Assembly (NCBI RefSeq): GCF_910592395.1
Contig: NC_088314.1
Span: forward strand, 15,971,998-16,035,997
Direction of reading: 5' to 3'
Length of the DNA stretch: 64,000 bases
DNA from: Lineus longissimus
Lineage: Eukaryota; Nemertea; Pilidiophora; Heteronemertea; Lineidae
Position numbers and translations under genes: made by a program. The first letter of the stretch is position 1. Each line of letters begins with the position of its first letter. Shown in pieces: positions 43,821 through 53,369 of this stretch. The notes beneath the pieces are model-generated. The model was not told the DNA's origin. It ran no database searches and saw only the letters and a program-made list of their open reading frames with translations.

Positions 43821-44249
43821 ATGGATGATATAGATGGTGTTGATGCTGAACAATTTAGACTTGAAAAAATTAAAGAAAAAATTACTGAATTAGAGCTTAA
43901 TATTGAAAAAAGAAAAAAATTAAATAAAAATTATAAAAAAGCTAGTCAAATCTTACACGGTTGTGAAATTGATATGTATATTACCAGTGTCACAGTCGCA
44001 TCAATTGGAGCTGCGACAGTGATTGGAAATGTCATCAGTATTCCAATTTCTGCTATCTGTACACTCCTAGGATTGGTTGGAAAAATTGTAGTTCCTAAAT
44101 TAAGGAAAAAGGAGAAAAAACATTTAGATATTTTAATTAAGAAAAAAACATGCTTACGGAGTGTCAATAATTTACTTTCCAGATTCATGGATAATGGCAC
44201 TATTTCTGCAAGTGAATTTGAACTCATCCTAGAATCCGAAATGACATGA
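43821..44249 (+). CDS. Conserved Polinton membrane protein, 142 aa
   Basis: An N-terminal coiled coil (EKIKEKITELELNIEKRKKL), a long hydrophobic hairpin (about residues 53-92: VTVASIGAATVIGNVISIPI then SAICTLLGLVGKIVVP), and a helical tail (KKHLDILIKKKTCLRSVNNL ... ISASEFELILESE). I recognise this tail pattern from other Polintons; the function is unknown. The ATG immediately follows the capsid stop. Confidence 0.7.
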   Translation: MDDIDGVDAEQFRLEKIKEKITELELNIEKRKKLNKNYKKASQILHGCEIDMYITSVTVASIGAATVIGNVISIPISAICTLLGLVGKIVVPKLRKKEKKHLDILIKKKTCLRSVNNLLSRFMDNGTISASEFELILESEMT

Positions 44250-44310
44250 CTTTCATCTGAGATAATCAGTTTGGGCTGTAAAGCGAGTCAGACAAAAGTA
44301 GTGTGGGGTG

Positions 44311-44361
44311 AGTAAATTTATAAGCTTACGAGCATAGCGAGTAAGCTTTTAAGCTTATAAA
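44311..44361. terminator. Hairpin at convergent junction (142-aa / HNH genes)
   Basis: TTTATAAGCTTA ... TAAGCTTATAAA arms around a loop with a second nested CTTAC/GTAAG pairing, between the convergent stops at 44249 and 44355. Confidence 0.6.
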
Positions 44362-44882
44362 ATTACATCTTCTAAAAATTCTGCTGCTAAGGATACATTT
44401 TGATAGTATAGTTCGTAATCAATTTTCTTTCCCTTTGTCATGTTTTCCTCCTTCGTAATAGGACGTAAATTTCTCCAGTTCCAACAAAGTGTAAGTTCTT
44501 CTTCATTCAAATGATCAAAGTGTGACTTAGGTAAAATGTGATCAATATACCAATAATCACCATAGTTTTCCCATGTCATATTTTCATCAAATTGAAACTC
44601 AAACCATTTGTAAAAGACATCAAGGGAACAGTCAAGATATTTTTCAAGATAAGATTTTCGTTGTTTATTTTTAATACACCCAGACAACCTCCCAGTTAAA
44701 TTACATGATATTTTAAAAGATTCATCTGTTGATCTTTTGTCTGTTTTATAGTTTGTTCTATAATTGTATGAACATGGTTTACATCTATATCTTCTACCAT
44801 ATTTACATTTTTCCACTTTTTCAAAATCGTCCAATAATTTCTCTTGGAAACACTTTGTACATTCTCTAACAAGGGAATCCAT
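44355..44882 (-). CDS. HNH endonuclease
   Basis: 175 residues, minus strand. The N-terminal zinc site has CTKC and RCKPC. The HNH core reads WYIDHILPKSHF, then CWNWRNLRPITKEENMTKGK, giving the His, Asn and Lys/His ligand pattern of small HNH enzymes seen in giant viruses and phages. Likely a homing-type or resolution nuclease. Its start codon coincides with the inner edge of the right TIR (shared CATAAAATG), so it sits at the TIR boundary, possibly a late acquisition. The left side has no counterpart. Confidence 0.8.
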   Translation of the reverse strand: MDSLVRECTKCFQEKLLDDFEKVEKCKYGRRYRCKPCSYNYRTNYKTDKRSTDESFKISCNLTGRLSGCIKNKQRKSYLEKYLDCSLDVFYKWFEFQFDENMTWENYGDYWYIDHILPKSHFDHLNEEELTLCWNWRNLRPITKEENMTKGKKIDYELYYQNVSLAAEFLEDVIL

Positions 44883-45610
44883 TTTATGATGTTTTTATTT
44901 TCTTTAGATATAGGTTTTGTCATTATTCCAAGAGATTAAATCCATAAAACTTTTTACCCTGTTTGGTTTCTTTCATACCTGTGAATCTTATATAATTGTG
45001 ATCAAGATTTATCTTTTGTTTGATGACACTCGTCGCCCACACTGTCAATTCTTTAGATTCTGAGTCTTCAAGTTCAAGAAGTGTTGATTCTCCTATTTTT
45101 GTGCTTATACTTCTGAATGAGTTGATTTTGTACCATTTGTTCACTGGAAGATCTTTAAATTTTAGATAATCTGTTGACTCTGTGACTCTTGATTCAAGTT
45201 CTTCATTTGACGGAAAGTTCATTTTATTTACAAGAAAATAATTTATGTTAAGTAGACGTTTTGTCATTTTTGTCATTTTTGTAATTTTTGTAATTTTTGT
45301 AATTTTTGTAATTTTTGTAATTTTTTAATTTTTTTAATTTTTGTAATTTTTTTAATTTTTTTAAATTTTGTCATTTTTGTCATTTTTGTCATTTTTGTAA
45401 TTTTTGTAAATTTAGTAATTTTTTTAAATTTTTATAAATTTGGACGATTTGGACGATTTGGACGATTTTGTGACTTGACTGAGAAATGACTGGAAACTAT
45501 TTAGACTAGGATTTGACTGAGATAAGTTTTGAAACGTGTTGACTGGGATTTGACTTGGAGATTTTGACTGGGATTTGACTTTGGGTTAGAATGCCCATTA
45601 TTACACTACT
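44880..45610 (-). repeat. Polinton right TIR (about 731 bp)
   Basis: Inverted copy of 29241-29909, with a longer A/T-rich microsatellite (45269-45430). Confidence 0.95.
44923..45222 (-). CDS. Right-TIR copy of the small OB-fold-like protein
   Basis: Same protein as 29567-29866 with a single visible residue change near the C-terminus (NLLE for NILE). Being inside the TIR, the two copies should be homogenised whenever the element replicates. The start is chosen by the GTAAATAAAATG context. Confidence 0.6.
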   Translation of the reverse strand: MNFPSNEELESRVTESTDYLKFKDLPVNKWYKINSFRSISTKIGESTLLELEDSESKELTVWATSVIKQKINLDHNYIRFTGMKETKQGKKFYGFNLLE

Positions 45611-45616
45611 AAAGAG
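45611..45616. repeat. Polinton target-site duplication, right (AAAGAG)
   Basis: Exact copy of 29235-29240. Confidence 0.95.
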
Positions 45617-46050
45617 CTCATTGAATACTCTTTCTCATGCAGGGTATTTCCGAGGCAATACCACATGGTTACGTCTTCATATTGGCTGTACGGCGGCAGG
45701 CATCAAAATGTGCACGATTCCCCTAAATGACAAATGGTGTGAAATGTTCTTCCTGTATCTCTATCGCCGGAACTACATGTATATCACCAGCAAAGAAAAT
45801 ACAATAGGCCCACCTTAATGGTAAATATTCATGACCCTAGCAAAAGCCTATTTATAGAGCAAGGCCTGTCAGTCATACCTAGTCAAATAGCAGAAGTCGA
45901 TGTCCAGGCCGAGGCTGGTCAGTGCCGTCTTACGTCTTATTTCATGCATCAAACAACCATAAATAAATAAGCAGGTCCTAATTGTAAGTCATGGTGAATA
46001 TTAATTGACGGGATCTGGGGTGGAATTATCTGGTGTTAGGTCCGGAGATA
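45617..46050. other. Unassigned
   Basis: Nothing recognised. Confidence 0.3.
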
Positions 46051-46802
46051 GGGTATACAGGTAGGTCCAGAAAAACGCACCAAATACTTCCACTACCAGG
46101 GCCGAGTTGTTCAAAACAATGTTAGCTTTAACGGAGTCGTTAAGTCTTAACGTGAAAATGTTAATGGGTTTAACTGAAAGAGATAACCTCCTTGAGGATA
46201 CTTAACGTAACCGTTAGGGATAACGTGACTTTTGCACTTTTGAACAACCGGGCCCTGGGGGTTAAAACCATTGACGTCAGTGGATGGGGAATCTTTCGAG
46301 GTGAGAAATGATACCAAGATCGACCGATTTGGTTCAGTAGTTTTTCTTTTAGATCCTATTTTGTGAAGCACAGACAGGCTTCATTCGCTCATAGGAAAAA
46401 TCGAACTGTGTCGGTAAATTCAACTTTTAATAGTAAATAGGTGGATTAAATGCCAGGTAATATATTGACATGAGATGATGTCAACAAGGTTCCTAGTGAC
46501 AATTTGCAACCGAGTAAAGGTCGTGTTAGCGTTGCCAGGCCTCAGCACACCACCGAGATGTTTGTAACCTACAACAGAAGCGTTCTGTTTTCTTACATTG
46601 CACCTGACCAAGGGACTCCAACCTTGCGTCACAAAAACGCCTGTAAAACAAAAACTGCTGAACAGAATCATTCGATCTTGGTATCAATCTTTTTCTAAAA
46701 AGATTCTCTATCCACTGGTTTTAATAGTTTTAACCCCCTGGTAGTGGAAGTTGAAGTATCGGGTTGCGTTTTTTTCTCGACCACCATGTACAGCCGGGTA
46801 TG
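46051..46802. mobile_element. Inverted-repeat element, about 0.75 kb
   Basis: Arms at 46051-46375 (interrupted by a MITE) and about 46620-46802 are inverted copies sharing AACGCA, ACTTCCACTACCAGGG, GGTTAAAAC, CAGTGGAT, GATACCAAGATCGA and more. No transposase; a foldback or long-TIR MITE. Termini are not sharply defined. Confidence 0.55.
46100..46254. mobile_element. 155-bp MITE nested in the left arm
   Basis: TIR GGCC(C)GNGTTGTTCAAAA at both ends. It interrupts the left arm of the inverted-repeat element, whose right arm gives the empty site. The flanking trinucleotides are CAG and CTG, i.e. a CWG-type 3-bp target like that of some Harbinger elements. Confidence 0.6.
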
Positions 46803-47184
46803 GCCACTGTTTTATCAAGTCCTACCGTTTCTCCCTGTCTGCTTCAGCATCCACAACTGCTTCATTCTGGCCCAGATCTAAAATATGAGATAAAACATTG
46901 TTCATGACCCAGTAGGTATCCTTTCGTTCCAGGCTCTAGGAAGTCGGGGGCAAAATGACAGGTCATAAACACATTTTTGGTGATAATTTAGAGTAATCTG
47001 CCCCCCCCCCCCCTCCATGTGATCGGACAATAAAACAGGGTATTTTATGCATTCTGCGCAGGATTTGAATTTTAAGGATAAATGAATTTTTATTTGGTAC
47101 ATTTTATGTCTATGTTAGTAGATTTGCACTGCTTCATTATATGGCGAGTGAGCAAAATTCTAATTTCATTCAAGATGTCTAATT
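46803..47184. other. Unassigned, with C13 tract
   Basis: C13 at 47001-47013. Nothing else recognised. Confidence 0.3.
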
Positions 47185-47920
47185 TCATTCAGAGAAATGT
47201 CCATGAAAACGCATGTTAACAATGTATGCCGTGCGGCAAATTTCCATCTCTATCGTATAAGCAAGATAAGATCTTTGCTCAGTAAATCAGCAGCAACAAG
47301 TGCAGTGCGGACCTTAGTTGTCTCGCGGTTGGACTACTCAAATAGTCTGCTATATAACATCTCTGAGGCCAATGTGCGTGAGCTTCAACTGGTTCAAAAC
47401 TCGGCAGCTCGTCTCGTCACTAGGGTGTCCAGAGGGGATCATATCACTCCGGTTCTGTGCGCACTCCACTGGCTTCCTTTGAAAGCAAGGCTCGAGTACA
47501 AGGTTAATCTAATGGTCTACAAATGTCTACATGATTACGCACCAAAATATCTCGCAGACTGCTTAGAATTTTACAAACCCTCACGCTCCCTGCGGTCAAG
47601 TACAATGGGTCTGTGTAAGGAAGTCCGCACAAACCGGGTGATAGGCTCCTCTGCATTTGCAGTGGCGGGACCAAAGCTATGGAATGAGCTTCCAAATAGT
47701 GTTCGTGGCCAGAGTACAATGGGTCGTTTTAAAACTGCGCTAAAAACTCATATTTTTAAGAAATTCTTTTGAATCCTTTGCAAGTTTTCATTAGTAATGA
47801 CTTTTATTCTATCATGTATTAATGTTATGTTTTATTATAAATTGTAAAGCGCTTAGAAGTTTTAACAACGTTAAGCGCTATAAAAATGTTTTTTAATAAT
47901 AAAAATAATAAGATAGCGTT
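47185..47920 (+). mobile_element. 5'-truncated L2/CR1-like LINE 3' end
   Basis: Contains only the C-terminal part of ORF2, then a short 3' UTR with a hairpin (AAGCGCTTAG ... TTAAGCGCTA, 47846-47882) and a TAATAATAAAAATAATA tail, the usual 3' end of L2/CR1-like LINEs. 5' truncation is the normal outcome of their insertion. Confidence 0.8.
47197..47772 (+). pseudogene. LINE ORF2 C-terminus
   Basis: 191 codons open to the natural stop. Carries the conserved post-RT region: VSRLDYSNSLLYNI, LQLVQNSAARLVT, LHWLPLKARLEYKVNLMVY, KLWNELPNSVR and the C-terminal KTHIFKKFF. The RT and endonuclease domains are absent, so it is a dead fragment, but the open frame suggests a recent insertion. Confidence 0.85.
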
Positions 47921-48076
47921 CTAGTTTTGCCAAACGACGATATTGAAATTCATATTTTGTACGTATTGATTAAGAAATTGGCAATTTTCAAATTTTAACG
48001 AGTGCATTGGCCTTAACTAAGGCGACTATTCCACTTCCATCAATAAACACTGGTCCTCGTTGAAAAATAGACTCAC

Positions 48077-48134
48077 CAGCCAGTGCAAGGCCCAACACGA
48101 GCAGCCCAACAAGAAACACACAGGACGTCTTCAT
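48077..48134 (-). CDS. Signal-peptide first exon of a host secreted protein
   Basis: From ATG at 48134 the minus strand encodes MKTSCVFLVGLLVLGLALAG, a near-ideal signal peptide (Lys, 13-residue hydrophobic core, ALA cleavage site). It is followed after one further nt by a GTGAGT donor (48071-48076). A first exon ending just after the signal peptide is a classic layout for short secreted peptides and enzymes. No later exon was identified; on this strand it would lie to the left, so the LINE, the inverted-repeat element and even the Polinton could be intronic. Confidence 0.6.
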
Positions 48135-50324
48135 TTCAGTGAACTTAGATCCGCTAACTCTAAAAGGAAGGTGCCATCAGAAGTAAAACAAAATGAGACA
48201 CAGTTTATTAAATATTTGTGAAGGAATCGAGATATGTCATGGGTTACAGGCCGCTAGTACGAAGACCCGCTTGTCCGAAAGCCCGCAAATTTGGAAAAAA
48301 GGCCCGCCAGTCCGAAAATGAAAAAAAAAACAATCGGAAAACGTGTAACCCTCAATGTTAGGGATTATATTACGCTAAGCCAGCTTTCCTACCACAGAAT
48401 AATCATCAGAGTCACCAGAAAATATCATATTTCTTTCAAATAACGGTGTATTTTTCCATTTGCATTATTTGGTATTTTCCCTGATTTAGACTAGCGGGCA
48501 ATCGGACTATAGTGCGATCTTCTTCAAAATGAATTTTGTAGTGTAATTTTCGAACTAACGAGTCTCGGAATAGCGGACCTTTCGGACTATATAGAGGACG
48601 TATGCGCCGTCAGTGTCGGGTAATAAAGCAGAACAAGCAGAACTGACCATGAATGTTGTCTAATAGTGTAGAGTTCAAGTTGTCACTGTTCATTTTTCAC
48701 TTGTCCCATGTTAACTGACTTAGGCTTGATAGACCGATGTGAGGGTGAACGGGGACATTGTGAGTAGTACGTCGCCCGCTCTTTGGAAATGACTTGTTCG
48801 TTCTTCGATGATGTTACACATGAAAAGTGGACAGCGACACGTTACATGTGAAAACATGAACTCTATCAAGTCGCGGCCTAAGAGGAAAACGCCGACAAAT
48901 GAAGATGGTTATTATAAAGAAAGACATATTCTAAAGCAACTTTTGCAAAAACTGACAAGCCGATGACACTACAGACTTTTCTTTTACATTGTAGGCCAGG
49001 CAATAGAATACGAGTGTCTGTACAGTCTTTAAAAGTAAAAAGACGCCAAATACACATGAATATCACCCAAACCACAATGGCTACGCATTTCATGTATATA
49101 TAAATATGTTGGTCATAGAACATATCTTTTCGATAAATTTTTGAAAAGAGGAAATGGAAAACGAATCATATATTCGTAAATGAAATTTTTCTAATTTTTG
49201 GAAATCATCCGATTTCAAAATTTCTTGCAGCATCGCAATCCCAAAATTTAAAAGATATTAAAATTTTTCTTCAGTTTGTTGTATTTTCTTTCTAAATTTC
49301 CCCACCTCATCAGTTTTAGACTGATAAACCATACTATTGACAAGGTCCCCTTTGGTCTTGGACTATAACAAGGGCTGTTGACTTATTTATAGTAGGCTTC
49401 AGCATCATAAACTGAATAAATTGACCAATTGAATATATCATACTGGCGCCTTTTCTGAATTCCAACGTATTAAGCTGGTGTCGAAACAGACAATGATACT
49501 AAAGTACAGGTAAGAGAAAGGTGACACACCACAGAAATGAATTCGTGTTGGAGAACTTATTATTCTTCGAGGTGCATGCCAATTGATTTATGAAGGCCTA
49601 AATCTACATTGAATGGAGGTCATTAATTAGGAGAGGGGCCATTTAAGAAGTAATTTATGGGCTTAGGAATTCAGAGATATTCAGACACAAAATTTTACAG
49701 AAAAAGAAATGGAAACTGGCTTACATTGTGTATTTGAGATATATTGGGTTAAGTTGCTAAATAAATATCAAATAATATGAATCAGCAGAAGACATTTCGT
49801 GATTCAAAAAAGGAAAAAAATCATCTTCAAATTTTATATTTTACCCATGTTCCTTGTTTCCAAAACTTATCCAAATAGCGTTGTTCTATGACCAACATAT
49901 ATATCGATAACTGGTAAAAACATGCAACGCGGAGCCCTTGTGATTTGGGAGATATTCTTGTATATTGGTGTATTTTTACTTTTTTAAACAAGACTATACA
50001 TGTATAACAGAAACTCATCTGATCAAGACTTGACTAGACACTCAATTGACTTCCAAAACCGATATAGAGCTTGCGGGCAATAAACCGAGCATTTTATACG
50101 ATTCTATTAATTATTGGCTTTAATGAGATTTCAATTTTATATTGGCTTTTAATCAGAATTATTCACGAAACTTGGAAATGCCTGCAGGTGCAAATCTGCA
50201 TATATATTAGAAAGGACAGAATCTGGATTAATCATGTTAACCACCCCGGGCCAACCATAATTTCATAAAGGGAATTCCTTCACCGAGTAGACGGTCAGAG
50301 ACGTCTCTTATACATTACAGATTA
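48135..50324. other. Unassigned, repeat-like near 48.26-48.60 kb
   Basis: 48260-48600 has scattered copies of GTCCGAAA and TAGCGG words in both orientations, suggesting a degenerate inverted-repeat element. The rest shows nothing. Confidence 0.35.
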
Positions 50325-50429
50325 GGGAGTTTTCGCAGAACCCCGAAACGCAAACGCGAACGCCTATCCCATTGTTCGAGGACACACAGGCGATCGCGTT
50401 GGGTTTTTCGGGGATTTGCGAAAACTCCC
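50325..50429. mobile_element. 105-bp palindromic MITE
   Basis: Arms of about 40 bp starting GGGAGTTTTCGCA on both strands, with CCCCGAAA and AACGCGA inside. The whole element is nearly one hairpin. Confidence 0.65.
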
Positions 50430-50689
50430 CCTCTTGCAGTACCTCCAGTTCGCTAACAATTCCTCAAACCACTGAAAGGTGCCATAGAAAAAAGTTATTG
50501 ATTATCATGTGATAATAATGCATTTAATAATTATAATAGTCTCATTACATTATTTGATATGCGCCGATCTGAGGATGACCTTGTGAGTCAAGATGTTAAA
50601 GTCAAAGTTTAAAGTTGGGTTTATAGTCTGATATCAACTGCGGTAGAGGTGTCATCCGACTTTACACCTTTAACCTCGGTCTATCCTGA
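50430..50689. other. Unassigned
   Basis: Nothing recognised. Confidence 0.3.
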
Positions 50690-50893
50690 AATCTTTCAGT
50701 AGAACTCAGATGAGCTGCTCAATCAGCGCTACAATCAGAGCATTTCTGACCGGTACCCATTTATACCTGGGTGCAGTAAGGCAAGTAAGACAAAGAGACC
50801 TGCCTGAAGTCTTACGCCGCCAGTGGGGTTCGAACCAGGTACCTCTTGACCGCTAGTCGAAAATCCAAGCAACTAGTCCACAGCGGCTCCTTG
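50690..50893 (-). mobile_element. tRNA-derived SINE
   Basis: Minus strand: the tRNA-like head starts GGAGCCGCTGTGGACTAGTT, with B box GGTTCGAACCC (50826-50836), and a body containing CACCCAGGTATAAATGGGTA. Boundaries are approximate. Confidence 0.65.
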
Positions 50894-51339
50894 ACAACAA
50901 GTCACATGAATAAGGAAGATATTTATCAATTCAAAGGGACGTTGCTATTTGATTTTGTTAGACTGGTGCTATCCTCCTTTCTTCACCAGCCAGGCATTGG
51001 ATTGTTCTTGTTGTGATGCTTAGTGGAATATTATTTTCACCAACAGCTGGCGACCTAAACGCAAACACATTGCATGCAGTTTACGACTCCTCAGTGATTT
51101 AATTTACAATTACAGCAATTTTCAATTTGCTTGGTAATTAAATTTGATAGAGTATAAGGGTGCGGTGCATCCATTTGAAATAAAATATATTTTTAATTAA
51201 ACGTTTCAAATTTTTGACAAGTGGTGAGGTCTTAATTATGGCACATGGTCGTTCAATGCCATCAAACATACTCAATTTTGATAGCCAGTGGGATGGGGAC
51301 ACCAAGTCGTCCAATGGTCTCTAGTGAAACTAATATACA
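50894..51339. other. Unassigned
   Basis: Nothing recognised, apart from possible 5' extension of the LINE fragment. Confidence 0.3.
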
Positions 51340-51558
51340 TTGATTTCCCAAGGATATCGTTTTTGTGTGGCAAATGGTAGAGTTACCACCGAATGCGATA
51401 CTTTTACATTCGTGTCTACTCGTGGCAAATCCGTAGTTGCCTATCTAACACTGCCACAAGACCTGATTGGAAAGTGTATTAGCTGTAAAATAGACCTCAT
51501 ATCTGATCTTGTTGAATATCAGCTTTGAGTCGATTGTTAGGTGAGAGAGGTAAATGCC
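51340..51558 (+). pseudogene. LINE endonuclease fragment (left half)
   Basis: A short frame reading VANGRVTTECDTFTFVSTRG then KSVVAYLTLP matches the end of a LINE AP-endonuclease domain (usually NGR...T...G.SVVDY). The catalytic DY is altered. The same LINE appears to resume at 55,604 beyond the Harbinger element. Confidence 0.5.
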
Positions 51559-51772
51559 CAGGGACCTTATTCACAAAAGGCTCTTAGCGGTTAAGTGTCA
51601 CTCATGTCTCTCTACGGTCGACCGTAATATTTATCGCGCTATTCACAAAGCCTGCGTAACTTTACGCAACGTGTGTAAAGTCTTACTTAACTACGTGAGC
51701 TCGACAGCATGCGTAAGTCGTGCGGATGTCTTCAATAGTCATCTGAGCGTGCTGTACAAGACATGTGAAGCT

Positions 51773-53217
51773 ATGGCGGCCGCGTTTTTCGTACTCGAAG
51801 AAGAGAATCGTTGGGCACTACGTCGAGAACGGATCTTTCGTGACCGAATCCATCCATTTGACGAATATGACGATGTGGACTTGCTTAAGCGATATAGGAT
51901 GCCAAGACCCGTGCTGATGCAGGTTGTTGACCTATTGTATGACGATGTCGCACACCCCACGAACCGTTCACACGCTGTCCCCGCCTCATTGCAAGTTCTT
52001 AGTGCTATTCGGTATTATGCAACGGGCAGCTTTCAGTTAGTTGACGGTGATACCGTGCATCTGAGCCAGCCAACTTTGTCTAGAATTGTAACGCGTGTTA
52101 CTGACGCGCTAGCTAACAAAGCAAGTATTTTCATAAAGTTTCCATTCGATGAGGCCTCGCTAGATAGGATAAAGGAGGGATTCTACACAGACCGGCACAG
52201 GATACCAAATGTTGTAGGCTTGGTAGACGGAAGCTTAGTTCAAATCAAAAGTCCATCTATCAACGAGCCGGCATATGTTTGTCGTAAGGGCTTTCACGCA
52301 ATCAACGTTCAAGGGATCTGTACCAACGACTTGAAGTTCACTAGCATCGTTTCGTCTTGGCCTGGCAGTACGCACGATGCATTCATCTGGTCGAACTGTG
52401 AATTAAATCGGAAGCTACAACGAGGAGCTGTAAACGACGGTTTCTTACTTGGTGACAAAGCTTATCCGTTGCGCCCTTGGCTGTTAACTCCTATTCGTAG
52501 ACCAGAGACCAACTCCGAACTTAGTTACAACCGGCACCATCAAAGAGCACGACAGAGGATTGAAGCAACGTTTGGCAGGTGGAAGACAAGATGGCTTTGC
52601 TTGAGTAAGGATGGTAAGTTCACACATCTACATTAATCCTTACCCACAATGTCCACAATGTTAAACTTCAACCACCACTTCAGCTCAGGCTACGCCTGAT
52701 CTCTGAAAACCGTCAAAGAAAATGATCTGGGCTCAAAACACTTCAGATCCCCATGGATACCATGAACATTTATCTGATTCAAAATTTCATTATGATCTAC
52801 CCTAACGGTGCTAACGGTACTGTTAGCAGCATAAGCTGGACGAGGAGAGGCACTTACTTCCTTCAGTTCGTTTATTTTCCACCCTCTAAATCAAGACTGA
52901 CTCGTCCTTACAATAGTTTCAATAGAACAAAGTTTACAATTCATCCGACTATCCGGTATTTATTACGTTTTTCTAACAGACAAATATCCTATGTTTCAGG
53001 TGGGGCACTTACTTTAAAACCCGACAAGTGCTGCAAAGTTATTGTTGCGACAGCCGTGTTACACAACATATGTGAGGATCATGGCGTCCCTGTTCCTCCT
53101 GACGAACCGGTAAATGATGAAGATGCGCAAAACCTAGACAATAATGAACCACTTGGCGATGAAGACGACCGAGACGGTCAAAGAAGGAGGGCCGCACTTA
53201 TCCGTGAACAGTTCTAA
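51773..53217 (+). CDS. HARBI1-like Harbinger transposase, 2 exons, intact
   Basis: Exons 51773-52613 and 53000-53217 (GTAAGT ... TTTCAG) give 352 residues, the normal family length. The start ATG at 51773 opens MAAAFFVLEEENRWALRRER. The DDE triad is complete: Asp in NVVGLVDGSLVQIK, Asp in SSWPGSTHDAFIW, Glu in ARQRIEATFGRWKTRW; LHNICEDHGVP is the conserved C-terminal motif. The transposase needs the Myb-like partner for nuclear import and DNA binding. No lesion seen, so it may still be functional. Confidence 0.9.
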
Positions 53218-53369
53218 ACTAAATCAAAGAGAGAAGAAAAAGATGAGGTTAGCTTGACAAGCATTTACCATTTTTTACAATAGGCCTACCAGTAATTTCT
53301 ATCAAATAATCAATTATACTCGTATTTCAATTGCTATGAAAACATGGCCAGCAATACACTTGTGTGTTA

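Larger units (their letters stand above)
29241..45610. mobile_element. Maverick/Polinton, 16,370 bp
   Basis: Ends AGTAGTGTAATAATGGGCAT ... inverted to ACTACT, with a perfect 6-bp target duplication and about 0.7-kb TIRs. Polintons start AG and end CT, as here. It encodes the hallmark set: family B DNA polymerase, retroviral-type integrase, packaging ATPase, double jelly-roll major capsid protein and single jelly-roll minor capsid protein. An adenain-like protease was not found. The genes are A+T-rich, closely packed and intronless, unlike the surroundings. Polintons are both transposons and virus-like elements related to adintoviruses and virophages. The polymerase stop codon suggests this copy cannot replicate itself unaided. 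Confidence 0.95.

Noticed and set aside
29241-45610. Free viral contig misassembled into the host sequence
   Set aside because: The exact 6-bp host duplication at both ends shows true integration.
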